From Sulfurovum sp. (GTDB lineage Bacteria > Campylobacterota > Campylobacteria > Campylobacterales > Sulfurovaceae), in contig DYMW01000005.1 of NCBI GenBank assembly GCA_020721385.1, positions 1 through 30,864 on the forward strand: a stretch of 30,864 nt of DNA, read 5' to 3'. The notes under the pieces were generated by a model. It was given only the letters and a program-made list of their open reading frames with translations. It was not told the DNA's origin and did not search any database. Shown here piece after piece: positions 8,443 through 17,276 of the stretch (position 1 is the stretch's first letter; each line of letters begins with the position of its first letter). The position numbers and the translations under genes were made by a program.

Positions 8443-8453
8443 ATTATATTATA
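8443..8453 (-). promoter_or_regulatory. Predicted -10 region for the small membrane protein gene
   Basis: The forward strand reads ATTATATTATA, giving two overlapping TATAAT hexamers on the reverse strand (8448-8453 and 8443-8448), 31-36 nt upstream of the TTG start at 8412. The surrounding 8413-8550 gap is otherwise A/T rich and also carries the polA promoter on the other strand. Confidence 0.45.
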
Positions 8454-8514
8454 CATTAAAAATATAAAATATAAATAAATATTCTTAAAAATTAGACTGT
8501 AACGCAGAATAGGG

Positions 8515-8520
8515 TAAAAT
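8515..8520 (+). promoter_or_regulatory. Predicted -10 box for polA
   Basis: TAAAAT preceded by GGG lies 30 nt before the TTG start codon of polA. Ribosome binding site TTAGG is at 8537-8541, 9 nt before the start. Confidence 0.4.
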
Positions 8521-8550
8521 GGCTTTTAATTCATTATTAGGCTTTATACT

Positions 8551-11244
8551 TTGAAAACAATCACCATTATTGACACTTTCGGCTTTTTCTTTCGTTCTTA
8601 CTTTGCACTTCCTCCTCTTAGAAACTCTGATGGATTTCCCACTGGTCTTTTGACAGGGTTTATTAATTTGGTGGACAGTTTACATCGTGACCACGCTACG
8701 GATTATATTGTTTTCGCATTGGACAGCAAAGGTAAAACCTTTCGTAATAATCTCTACGCCGAATACAAAGCACATCGTGAAGCTCCTCCTGAAGATTTAA
8801 TCAAACAACTTCCTATTGCCATTGATTGGATTACCGAAATGGGGTTTGCCAATCTTTCCAAGGATGGATATGAAGCTGATGATATTATTGCAACGGTTAC
8901 CAAATATGCTCGAAAACAAGGGTTAAAAGTGCGTATTGTCTCACATGACAAAGATTTGTATCAGATGATTGATGATGGTGTGGTGGTGATGTACGATTCG
9001 GTTAAGAAAAAAGAGATTAACGAAGCGGAGTGTTTTGAAAAGTTTGGGGTTTATCCTAAAGATTTTATTAATTTCCAAGCCATTTTAGGTGACAGCTCGG
9101 ACAATGTTCCAGGCGTGAAAGGAATCGGTCAAAAGGGTGCAAGTACATTGATTAATGAGTATCATACCTTAGAAGCCATTTATGAAAATATTGAAAAATG
9201 TGGAACACCTCGTATACAAAAACTGCTTTTAGAGAGTAAAGAGAAGGCGTTTTTATCGCGAGAGTTGGTCACCATGAGCCAAGATGTCTTTAAAGATTTT
9301 GATTTGGAGAGTTTTGTTTTTGAAGATAAAAATTATTTAACCTGTTTGATGGATGATTTTGAACGCTTTGAGATGAAACAAGCCCTTAAAAAAGCTCAAA
9401 TAGGAATTGAAATGGGTGAAGAGAGTGCGTGTGAAATGGCTATTATTGAACCCCTTTTGACGTTTAAAGCGATTACCTTAGATACCAAAGAGAAGTTAGA
9501 GGAAGTTATTAAAAAAATTACTCCCAATACGCTTGTGGCATTTGATACCGAAACGATGGGGCTTGATACCAAAAAAGATAAAATGGTGGGATTCTCTTTT
9601 GCTTTTGATGATAAAAAAGCCTACTATGTACCGATTGCTCATGCCTATTTGGGGGTAACCGAGCAGGTAAGCATGAAGGATGCATTGGATGCCATAGCAA
9701 AGATATTGGAAGCCAAAGTGATAGGACAAAATGTGAAATTTGATTTCTCTTTGCTCTACTGTCAGCATCATATTAAAACGGTTGTTCCTTTTGCTGATAC
9801 GATGATTATGGCATGGTTGTTGGATGCAGGAACCAAAGTAGGATTGGATGCATTGGCTCAAAAGTTTTTTAAATATGAGATGAAACCTTTTAAAGCGATG
9901 GTAAAAAAAGATGAAACGTTTGCCAATGTGGACATAGAGTCTGCCACATTTTATGCCAGTGAAGATGCATGGATGACCTATAAGCTCTATTTTGCACTTG
10001 AAAAAGCGATGGAATTGGCGTCGATTTCTCATCTAATCGAGGAAGCTAAAGCGGTAGAGTACCCGTTTATTAATGTGTTAATTGCTATGGAACAACGGGG
10101 AATCAAGGTTGACATTGATAAGTTAAAATCATTAAAAGAGAGGTTAACTTTGCGTATAGAAGCTTTGACTTTAGAGATTTATACGCTTAGTGAGTGTGAG
10201 TTTAATATTAAATCTACCCAACAGTTGGGCAATGTACTTTTTGGACATTTAGGGCTTAAAGGTGGTAAGAAAACCAAAACAGGCTACAGTACCAATGAGG
10301 CAGTGTTAAGTTCATTACAAGATGAACATGAGGTGATTCCTAAAATTTTAGAGTATCGAACCATGCAAAAGATGCTTTCAACGTATGCAGAACCACTCTT
10401 AAAACTTGCCAAAGAAGATAAAGATAATCGTGTTTATACTTCGTTCATTCAGACAGGAACCGCCACAGGACGACTCAGTTCTAAAGAGCCAAATTTACAA
10501 AATATACCCGTACGTTCAGAATTGGGACGCAGTGTTCGTGAAGCTTTTATAGCCAAAGAAGGATATAAGCTTTTAAGCATTGATTACTCTCAAATTGAGC
10601 TTAGATTGTTGGCTCATTTTTCTAAAGATAGTGCGTTGATGGAAGCGTTTAATCAAGGTGTTGATATTCACATGGCAACAGCGATTAAACTTTTTGGAGA
10701 AGAGGAGGCACAAGCCAAAAGAAATTTTGCCAAATCGGTTAACTTTGGTTTGCTTTATGGAATGGGACCTAAAAAACTCTCCGATGAGTTGGGAATTAGC
10801 AGTGTGGAAGCCAAAGAGATTATTAAAAGCTATTTTGCAAGTTTCCCAACAGTGAAGCATTTTTTAGAGCAGATTCAAGAGGATGTTCAACATAAAGGAT
10901 ATGTTGAAACACTTTTAAATCGAAGAAGATTTTTTGATTATGAGGGTGCTAATGGAATGCAAAAAGCAGCATTTATGAGGGAATCGGTCAATACTGTTTT
11001 TCAAGGTTCGGCTGCCGATTTGATTAAACTTTCGATGATAAAGATTGAACACCATATTAAAGAGAAGCAGATTGATGGAGCGATGTTGTTGCAGATACAC
11101 GATGAGTTGATATTTGAAGTGCATGGCAAGATTGTTGATAGGGTTTCTATAGAACTTAAATCAATGATGGAGAATATTGTGGTGTTGGATGTTCCATTAA
11201 AGTGTTCGGTGAGTATCGGAGACTCTTGGGGCGAGTTAAAATAG
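8551..11244 (+). CDS. polA: DNA polymerase I
   Basis: PolA fills gaps, removes RNA primers and takes part in excision repair. All three domains are present. The 5' nuclease (about residues 1-290) shows EADDIIATV, SHDKDLYQ and GDSSDNVPGVKGIG. The 3'-5' proofreading domain (about 310-490) keeps all motifs: D332 and E334 in FDTET, D398 in NVKFD, and Y468/D472 in YASED, so it should be active. The polymerase domain has motif A with D678 (IDYSQIELR), motif B (FAKSVNFGLLYGM) and motif C H850-D851 (QIHDEL). The length of 897 aa is normal. The start is a TTG at 8551; it gives the expected MKTITIIDTFGFFFRSYFA and TTAGG is 9 nt upstream. Monocistronic, with an A/T-rich gap after it. Confidence 0.97.
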   Translation: MKTITIIDTFGFFFRSYFALPPLRNSDGFPTGLLTGFINLVDSLHRDHATDYIVFALDSKGKTFRNNLYAEYKAHREAPPEDLIKQLPIAIDWITEMGFANLSKDGYEADDIIATVTKYARKQGLKVRIVSHDKDLYQMIDDGVVVMYDSVKKKEINEAECFEKFGVYPKDFINFQAILGDSSDNVPGVKGIGQKGASTLINEYHTLEAIYENIEKCGTPRIQKLLLESKEKAFLSRELVTMSQDVFKDFDLESFVFEDKNYLTCLMDDFERFEMKQALKKAQIGIEMGEESACEMAIIEPLLTFKAITLDTKEKLEEVIKKITPNTLVAFDTETMGLDTKKDKMVGFSFAFDDKKAYYVPIAHAYLGVTEQVSMKDALDAIAKILEAKVIGQNVKFDFSLLYCQHHIKTVVPFADTMIMAWLLDAGTKVGLDALAQKFFKYEMKPFKAMVKKDETFANVDIESATFYASEDAWMTYKLYFALEKAMELASISHLIEEAKAVEYPFINVLIAMEQRGIKVDIDKLKSLKERLTLRIEALTLEIYTLSECEFNIKSTQQLGNVLFGHLGLKGGKKTKTGYSTNEAVLSSLQDEHEVIPKILEYRTMQKMLSTYAEPLLKLAKEDKDNRVYTSFIQTGTATGRLSSKEPNLQNIPVRSELGRSVREAFIAKEGYKLLSIDYSQIELRLLAHFSKDSALMEAFNQGVDIHMATAIKLFGEEEAQAKRNFAKSVNFGLLYGMGPKKLSDELGISSVEAKEIIKSYFASFPTVKHFLEQIQEDVQHKGYVETLLNRRRFFDYEGANGMQKAAFMRESVNTVFQGSAADLIKLSMIKIEHHIKEKQIDGAMLLQIHDELIFEVHGKIVDRVSIELKSMMENIVVLDVPLKCSVSIGDSWGELK

Positions 11245-11305
11245 ACGCATTGGTTTCTATTGCTTTTTGTGTTAAGTTTAATAAAAAATAGTTGAATTAA
11301 ATAAT

Positions 11306-11335
11306 TTAATAATTAAAATTTATTAATAATTAAAA
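11306..11335. repeat. 13-bp A/T direct repeat upstream of the FIST gene
   Basis: TTAATAATTAAAA occurs at 11306-11318 and again at 11323-11335, 17 bp apart, in the 171-nt gap between polA and the FIST gene. A degenerate -10 (TATATAAC, 11377-11384) follows. The repeat could be a regulator site or an A-tract upstream element; simple low complexity is also possible. Confidence 0.4.
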
Positions 11336-11415
11336 ACTTTCAAATACTAATAAGCTTTTTACCATATTTTAGTTAGTATATAACCTATTATTTTATTTTA
11401 TAGGGAGTCGATATT

Positions 11416-12561
11416 ATGCTCACGGAAACACTTACTTATTATAACGAATGGCAATATAACAACGAACAAAAAATACCTTTAGGCAAAGCAAATCTTGTTT
11501 TTATTTTTGGAGACCGAAAAGTTTTTAAAGAAGCTAAAGCGTATGAAGAGATTAAAACACTTTATCCCAATGCTCATATTGTGGGCTGTACTTCAAGTGG
11601 TAATATTTTAAATGCTCAAGTGAGTGATGCCTTAATGGTAGCAACTGCTGTGCAGTTTGAACATGGATATGTTGAGGTGAGTATTCAAGATTTTACTTCC
11701 GAAGATGATTTGATACACATTTCTAATGAGCTTCTTTTAGCCCTTCCACAAGAGGGACTTAAACATGTTTTTTTACTCTCTGATGGTCTTAATATGAATG
11801 GTACGTCATTGGCACAAGGTGCAAATAATGCAATGAATCATAAGATGCCCATTACAGGTGGATTGGCAGGAGATGGAACAGATTTTGAGCAGACATGGAT
11901 TATGGCTGATGATGTAGCCAGACAAAATCGTGTGGTTGCGATTGGTTTTTATGGAGAGAAACTGAGCATAAGTAGTGGTTGTTATGCGGGTTGGGATGAG
12001 TTTGGTATTCTTCGTCGTATTACAAAATCAGAAGGAAACATTGTTTATGAAATTGACAATCAACCCGCATTGGATTTGTATAAAAAATATTTGGGTGAGT
12101 ATGCCCGTGATCTTCCTGAAGCTGGACTTCAATTTCCTTTTAAAGTTACCAAAGATACCCATCCTGATTCAGAGGCATTAATTCATTCGGTTTTGGGTAT
12201 AGATGAAGAGATAAAAAGTGTTATTTTTGCAGGTGATGTTCCACAGGGGTCTTATGTTAAATTAATGAAAACCAATATAGATGGTTTAATTGATGGTTCT
12301 GAAATGGCTGCAGGTATGATTAATCAAGCCAATGAGTCTGATGCATTAGGTCTTGTGGTGAGTTGTGTGGGTAGACGATTGGTTCTAAAACAGTTAACAG
12401 ATGAAGAACTTGAAGTGATTGGAGATACTTTAGGTGAAAATGTACAATTAACAGGATTTTACTCTTATGGTGAATTCGCTCCTTATTCAGATGAGTTGCT
12501 CTCTTGTCGTCTACACAATCAAACCATGACATTAACGGTTATTTATGAAGAGAAGGATTAG
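11416..12561 (+). CDS. FIST-domain sensory protein, candidate NosP-like partner of the downstream kinase
   Basis: FIST proteins are predicted ligand-binding sensors found with signal-transduction proteins; in some bacteria stand-alone FIST proteins (NosP) bind haem and nitric oxide and control a neighbouring histidine kinase. Seen: FIST_N in the first half (ANLVFIFGD, HIVGCTSSGNIL, PITGGLAGDG) and FIST_C in the second (LVVSCVGRR, TGFYSYGEFAPY). The length is 381 aa with no signal peptide or membrane segment, so it is cytoplasmic. A good GGGAG at 11403-11407 precedes the ATG by 8 nt. The stop is 3 nt before the hybrid kinase start, so the two are cotranscribed and probably act together. Several histidines exist (for example in THPDSEALIH and MNHKMP), but I cannot assign a haem ligand. 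The ligand is unknown; amino acids are an alternative. Confidence 0.9.
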   Translation: MLTETLTYYNEWQYNNEQKIPLGKANLVFIFGDRKVFKEAKAYEEIKTLYPNAHIVGCTSSGNILNAQVSDALMVATAVQFEHGYVEVSIQDFTSEDDLIHISNELLLALPQEGLKHVFLLSDGLNMNGTSLAQGANNAMNHKMPITGGLAGDGTDFEQTWIMADDVARQNRVVAIGFYGEKLSISSGCYAGWDEFGILRRITKSEGNIVYEIDNQPALDLYKKYLGEYARDLPEAGLQFPFKVTKDTHPDSEALIHSVLGIDEEIKSVIFAGDVPQGSYVKLMKTNIDGLIDGSEMAAGMINQANESDALGLVVSCVGRRLVLKQLTDEELEVIGDTLGENVQLTGFYSYGEFAPYSDELLSCRLHNQTMTLTVIYEEKD

Positions 12562-12564
12562 TAA

Positions 12565-15459
12565 ATGCACCGTTTACTGAATCGTCAAGTTAAAAATATA
12601 TTTGGCAAAAACTATGACACAACAACGCTCCCTGATGAGGTACAAAAACTTTTACTTTCTGTGGGAGAGACGTATGAAGATTATGATAAAGAAAAACATT
12701 TATTAGAACACGCCATTCATGTTAACTCAGATGAATTGACCGAGGCGTATAAAATCATTGAAAAGCATAACTCTTCTTTAGAATATGAAATGAATGAAAA
12801 GACGTTACTTCTTGATCAGTATAAAGAGGCAATTGATTCAACCTTGATTGTTTCTAAAACGGATTTAGGTGGACGAATTACTTATGTGAATCAAACTTTT
12901 TGTGATTTAAGTGGGTATACCAAAGCCGAATTGTTGGGGCATTCCAACAATATTGCACACCATCCTGATACGCCACCTGAAGTTTTTAAAGAGATGTGGA
13001 ATACCATTAAAAGTAAAAAAGTATGGCATGGTGAGTTAACGAACAGACGTAAAGATGGCTCGGCGTACTATGTAGATGCAACCATTTTCCCTTTGGTCAA
13101 TCAAGAAGGAGAAATTGTTGAATACATGGCAATACGTACCGACCTTACTAAACGTGTTGAAGTAGAAAAAAAACTAGATCATGAACGACGTTACAGTCAA
13201 GTGCTTTTTAATGATCAAGAGAACATTGTTTTTACAGCCAATAAAGAAAAGGGTGTACTTGAAGCCAATAGAAAATTTTTTGAAGTATTGGGTTTTGACA
13301 CTTTAGAAGCATTCAAAGCAAAGCATGAGTGCGTTTGTGAACTTTTTATTATGAAAGAGGGATATTTAAAACCGACAACTAAAACAGAACATTGGACTGC
13401 CCCAATTTTTAAAGAACCACAAAAACAACATAAAGCATTAATAAAAGATCAAAAGGGAAAAGAACATATTTTTTCTGTGGGAATAAAATTGATTAATTTT
13501 GATGATGAAAAATTTGTCATTTGTAGTTTTACGGACATTACCGAATTGGAACAGGCTCGTGAAGAGGCAGAAGCTTCAGAGAAAGCCAAATCGGAATTTA
13601 TGGCAAACATGAGTCATGAGATACGAACACCCATGAATGGTATTGTTGGATTTACACAACTTTTGATGAAGAGTGAATTGTCGATGCAACAAAGACAGTT
13701 TACGCAACTTATTGAGCATTCAACCTCTACATTGCTTAAAATTGTCAATGATATTTTGGATTTTTCAAAAATTGAAAGTGGACATTTAGAACTTGATTTA
13801 ATGCCTGTTAATCCATTTATTGAGTTGCGTAACTCTATCTCTCTGTTTAGGTCAAAAGCGAGAGAGAAAGAAATTTCTTATTTGGTGGACATTGACCCCA
13901 CCATCAGTGAGTGTTTGATGATGGATGAGTTACGGTTGACCCAAGTATTGAGTAATTTGATTAATAATGCCATAAAATTTACCCCTTTTAATGGTACGAT
14001 TCATATTGAGATGCAACGTATCCCTAGTAATGATGGCAAAGAGAATATCTTTTTTGGGGTAACCGATACGGGTATTGGTATTGCTCCTGATAGATTGGAT
14101 AAGGTATTTGAATCATTCATACAAGCCGACAGCAGTACCACACGAAAATTTGGAGGGACAGGACTTGGTTTAACCATTAGTGCCTCTTTATGTGCACTGA
14201 TGGGGAGTAAATTAAAAGTAAGAAGCAGACTCGGAAAAGGAAGTACGTTCTATTTTCAAATTTCTTTTGATGTTTGTGCCTCCTCTGAAAAATTATCGGA
14301 ACAGATAGCCCATCCACCTATTTATATTGTTGAGTATGATGATAAAATTTATGACAATGTTCTCTATCAATTAAATCATTTTGGGGTTAGATTTATTACC
14401 CTCTCATTTGAAGAGATAAAAAATATTGATATTCAAGAGCATATTGTGATTTTGTTTGATTATCAGATGTATCTCTCTTTGGATTTAGAAGAGAGTAAAG
14501 TTCTTTTAATTGATGAGCGAAAAGCAGCGTTTAATTTGGCAAAAAAGGTGGATGGTCTTTATCATCTAGGTTCATTTTTAGAGTCTCCTTCAGATTTGTA
14601 CAATGCTGTGGTTGAACTTAATCTTATTCCAACGTCATCATCAACAACAGATATAGAGGATTCTAAATTTGATTTAAAAGTTTTGGTTGCCGAAGATTAT
14701 GAGGTGAATCGAATTTTGATTGAAGAGATGTTAAAAGAGTATGGTATTGTTCCCGATTTGGCTTTTGATGGTGTGGAAGCTGTTGAGAAAGGGTTGGCTA
14801 CAGCGTATGATTTAATTTTGATGGACATCAATATGCCAAATTTAAATGGTACAGACGCCACCAAACAGTTGCATGATAAAGGGATTACTACCCCAATTGT
14901 GGCATTGACAGCCAATGCTTCAAAGGGTGACAAAGAACATTTTTTAAGTTTAGGGATGGATGGTTATTTGAGTAAACCTCTTGATATGAATAAGCTTTAT
15001 GATGTGCTTGTAAAATATGTTAATCTTAAAAAAGGAGTGGTAAATACCATGGAAGAGAAGATAGAATCTTCTGTAAAAAAAGAGGAGAACAGTATGGCAG
15101 TTTATGCAGTTGAGAATGTGGTAAAAGCACTGATTTTAGCCAAAGATAAAATGGGGTTTTCTATAGCCATTATTAAACGTTTGTTTGAGTCTTATGTCTC
15201 AAACAGTCAATGTACGGTTGATGAACTTTTAGTAGCAGTTAAAGCCAATGATTCGAAAATGATAAAAGACAAAGCACATGCTTTACGTGGAACTTCTCTC
15301 TCTTTACAATTGAATGAAATTTCTGAAATTTGTCACGTTTTAGAATATGGAGAAGAGGGTTTAACCGCAGATGACTATGCCAAAATGGCTCAAAAAGTAG
15401 GACAACTTATACATTCTGTTATTGATCAAAAAGATGAAATTATGGAACAATTAAAGTAG
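12565..15459 (+). CDS. Hybrid histidine kinase (PAS-PAS-HisKA-HATPase-pseudoREC-REC-Hpt)
   Basis: This is a cytoplasmic multi-step phosphorelay kinase of 964 aa with no membrane segment. Domains seen: a helical N-terminus (1-85); PAS1 (about 88-205), with HHPDTPPEVFKEMW and NRRKDGSAYYVDAT resembling the FAD-binding Aer-type PAS; PAS2 (about 210-330); HisKA with phospho-accepting H351 (MSHEIRTPMNG); HATPase with NLINNAIKF, DTGIGI and FGGTGLGL; a receiver-like segment (about 585-690) lacking the usual acidic pocket and lysine; a complete receiver with D754 (LMDINMPN) and K804; and an Hpt domain with H905 (KAHALRGTS). It starts 3 nt after the FIST gene, with AGAAGGA inside the FIST 3' end as ribosome binding site. 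The FIST protein probably modulates it. No output response regulator lies nearby, so the final target is unknown. Confidence 0.94.
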   Translation: MHRLLNRQVKNIFGKNYDTTTLPDEVQKLLLSVGETYEDYDKEKHLLEHAIHVNSDELTEAYKIIEKHNSSLEYEMNEKTLLLDQYKEAIDSTLIVSKTDLGGRITYVNQTFCDLSGYTKAELLGHSNNIAHHPDTPPEVFKEMWNTIKSKKVWHGELTNRRKDGSAYYVDATIFPLVNQEGEIVEYMAIRTDLTKRVEVEKKLDHERRYSQVLFNDQENIVFTANKEKGVLEANRKFFEVLGFDTLEAFKAKHECVCELFIMKEGYLKPTTKTEHWTAPIFKEPQKQHKALIKDQKGKEHIFSVGIKLINFDDEKFVICSFTDITELEQAREEAEASEKAKSEFMANMSHEIRTPMNGIVGFTQLLMKSELSMQQRQFTQLIEHSTSTLLKIVNDILDFSKIESGHLELDLMPVNPFIELRNSISLFRSKAREKEISYLVDIDPTISECLMMDELRLTQVLSNLINNAIKFTPFNGTIHIEMQRIPSNDGKENIFFGVTDTGIGIAPDRLDKVFESFIQADSSTTRKFGGTGLGLTISASLCALMGSKLKVRSRLGKGSTFYFQISFDVCASSEKLSEQIAHPPIYIVEYDDKIYDNVLYQLNHFGVRFITLSFEEIKNIDIQEHIVILFDYQMYLSLDLEESKVLLIDERKAAFNLAKKVDGLYHLGSFLESPSDLYNAVVELNLIPTSSSTTDIEDSKFDLKVLVAEDYEVNRILIEEMLKEYGIVPDLAFDGVEAVEKGLATAYDLILMDINMPNLNGTDATKQLHDKGITTPIVALTANASKGDKEHFLSLGMDGYLSKPLDMNKLYDVLVKYVNLKKGVVNTMEEKIESSVKKEENSMAVYAVENVVKALILAKDKMGFSIAIIKRLFESYVSNSQCTVDELLVAVKANDSKMIKDKAHALRGTSLSLQLNEISEICHVLEYGEEGLTADDYAKMAQKVGQLIHSVIDQKDEIMEQLK

Positions 15460-15475
15460 CAGGTAAAAAAGGGTT

Positions 15476-15501
15476 GAGGTTTATCCTTTTGGATAAGCCT
15501 C
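15476..15501. terminator. Bidirectional terminator between hybrid kinase and dut
   Basis: An 11-bp inverted repeat GAGGTTTATCC / GGATAAGCCTC with a TTTT loop. The forward transcript pairs fully using one G-U wobble; the reverse transcript has one A-C mismatch but is followed by ACCCTTTTTT, a good U-tract. The hairpin lies inside the last codons of dut and contains its stop codon, between convergent genes. Confidence 0.7.
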
Positions 15502-16158
15502 TTCTAATGCATTGTAAAGTTGAGTAGGTGTTATTTCACTATTTTGTGCTAAAATCAGTTGCATCACGACATTGTCCTCTTGTCCATTCCACTCTTTAAT
15601 ATAAGTTCCCTCTTTGTATCCATGATTTTGTCTAAATTTATTGAGAATATTTTTGCCAATATAGAGTGCATAAAGTGTGCTTAAATTCATTTTCAATTTA
15701 GAGGTGAGGGTTAAAAAAGAGGCAATTAATTCATCAATATCATCCGAACAAAAAAGCACTTTTATCATCGCTTCAATTAAAGCAATTTGTTCATAGTTGT
15801 CCAGTTCTTCAGAGGAACCTTTGAGTAGTAATTGACAACTTGGCATTGCTGTAATGTTTATTGCCAACATCTCAATAGAACCACGGTTTTCAATTTTGTA
15901 AAGGCGTAATGCTTCTGACATTACAAAGTGCCAAATGTCAACCAGTTCTATTTTAATGTTTTCATAATCTGCCAAGGCATCAATATTTTTCCAGTGTTTC
16001 CAAGGGTAGGATTCAACCAATTCTGCAGATTCAAGATAGATACAACGTTTCCAGTCAATTTTTTTACCATTTTTAGTAATACCATTTTCCCAATTAAAAC
16101 CATTGGTTGCATCATTAAGCTCTTGTTGCAGTGTTAACATTTCTACAATTCTATTCAT
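15481..16158 (-). CDS. dut: Dimeric dUTP diphosphatase (all-alpha NTP pyrophosphatase type)
   Basis: The enzyme hydrolyses dUTP to dUMP and pyrophosphate, keeping uracil out of DNA and feeding thymidylate synthesis. Seen: 225 aa, all helical, with the metal-binding arrangement ESAELVES followed about 20 residues later by ELVDIWHF, matching the ExxE...ExxD signature of the MazG-like dimeric dUTPases, plus WKRCIYLE and the aromatic WKHWKN segment of this family. It is unrelated to the trimeric beta-barrel Dut of most bacteria; Campylobacter carries the dimeric type, which supports the taxonomic call. ATG 16158 is preceded on the reverse strand by AAGG. It is convergent with the hybrid kinase and shares a hairpin with it at its 3' end. 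Confidence 0.92.
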   Translation of the reverse strand: MNRIVEMLTLQQELNDATNGFNWENGITKNGKKIDWKRCIYLESAELVESYPWKHWKNIDALADYENIKIELVDIWHFVMSEALRLYKIENRGSIEMLAINITAMPSCQLLLKGSSEELDNYEQIALIEAMIKVLFCSDDIDELIASFLTLTSKLKMNLSTLYALYIGKNILNKFRQNHGYKEGTYIKEWNGQEDNVVMQLILAQNSEITPTQLYNALEEAYPKG

Positions 16159-16215
16159 TTTTTACCTTTTTTGTTAAAAATTATGTCGACATTGTAGCTG
16201 ATTTATTGTTTAATA

Positions 16216-17253
16216 TTAAGGTACTTTGGCAATAAATGCTTTTTGAATAATTTTATTTGTTTTGTATTTTTGCTTTAATTTATTGAGCGAATTTTGTGCC
16301 GCCCAATGGCTTTTAAATGTGCCTAAAAAAAGCTTTTTTTGTTTTGAATTGATCTCTTTTTTTATGGGCGTATAGCCTGTGTTTTTGACCATATTATAGG
16401 CATTATTGAGACTTTTTTCTTGGCTAAAGAGACCCAATTGAATACCATAGGTTCCTGAGGCAGTGATGGATTCTGCATTTGAAAGTGCCATTTTTTGAAG
16501 AGGTGCAGGGTTTTTCTTTTCTACAATATTTGATAAAACAAGGGATAAAGGTTGATATTGATGTCTAAAAACAATATTGGACCTTCCTCCCTCTTGTTCT
16601 TTGAATTGCCAAGCATTGTTGTATGCTGAAATTTTATAACAAGCATATTGACACATGTTGTGTTGTGGAATCAATTTCCAATTTGGTTTTTGATTGACCG
16701 CATTTTGATAGTCACTTTTCCAAGATTTCATGACAGTGTTGGTGAGACTTTTAAAGGTGAGTTCTATCTCTTTATCTAAAAAACAGAGTTTTACATTTTC
16801 AGCATTACTGTTTACGCCTCGATTGGTTGGAAGTGTGACCAAACGCCACTGTATTCCATTTTCACTGTAATACAAGGAAGGCGTAATACCCTTTTTTTTC
16901 CATAAGGCATTTACCCAAATACCATTTTGTGGGTCACGTGATATCTCTTGAATTTCAGCATCAATGGCAGTATCACCGACTTGCCATTTCCCTTTGCTGT
17001 CAACCATGACAGGAATATTGGTGTAACCATGAGGATAGGGGGCATTTTTTGAATAGAGATAAAAAAATAAAAGCAATTTGTCATTATCGAGTTTAAAATA
17101 GTTTCCATACCTTAATTGGTCATTGTTGGTACAACCTTGATCCGTATCGGTTAATTTTTGGCATAACTCTTTACGAAGGCCATCAGGCATTTGTATCTCA
17201 CGAGTACTAGGCGTTGCGTAAAGAAACTCGATGAGAAGTAGAAAGATAAACAT
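16216..17253 (-). CDS. Secreted SPOR-domain protein of unknown function
   Basis: SPOR domains bind glycan strands stripped of stem peptides at division sites. Seen: a hydrophobic N-terminal signal ending FLYA before TPS, a central domain of about 240 residues with several cysteines that I do not recognise, and a C-terminal SPOR repeat (about residues 270-345; YGIQLGLFSQEKS ... LFLGTFKSHWAAQNSLNKL). Predicted periplasmic. The first ATG gives 345 aa with a signal lacking positive charges and without a ribosome binding site. Six codons upstream, an in-frame ATT (17269-17271) is preceded by AAGGAG (17277-17282) 5 nt away, and the extension adds IKKLRF, completing a textbook signal peptide. ATT is therefore the likely real start (351 aa). 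A TATAAT box follows upstream. Confidence 0.85.
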   Translation of the reverse strand: MFIFLLLIEFLYATPSTREIQMPDGLRKELCQKLTDTDQGCTNNDQLRYGNYFKLDNDKLLLFFYLYSKNAPYPHGYTNIPVMVDSKGKWQVGDTAIDAEIQEISRDPQNGIWVNALWKKKGITPSLYYSENGIQWRLVTLPTNRGVNSNAENVKLCFLDKEIELTFKSLTNTVMKSWKSDYQNAVNQKPNWKLIPQHNMCQYACYKISAYNNAWQFKEQEGGRSNIVFRHQYQPLSLVLSNIVEKKNPAPLQKMALSNAESITASGTYGIQLGLFSQEKSLNNAYNMVKNTGYTPIKKEINSKQKKLFLGTFKSHWAAQNSLNKLKQKYKTNKIIQKAFIAKVP

Positions 17254-17276
17254 AAATCTTAACTTTTTAATGTTGG

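Noticed and set aside
9496..10032. 178-aa reverse-strand open frame inside polA.
   Set aside because: It is antisense to the conserved exonuclease region, rich in His, Phe and Cys without any domain, and has no promoter or ribosome binding site.
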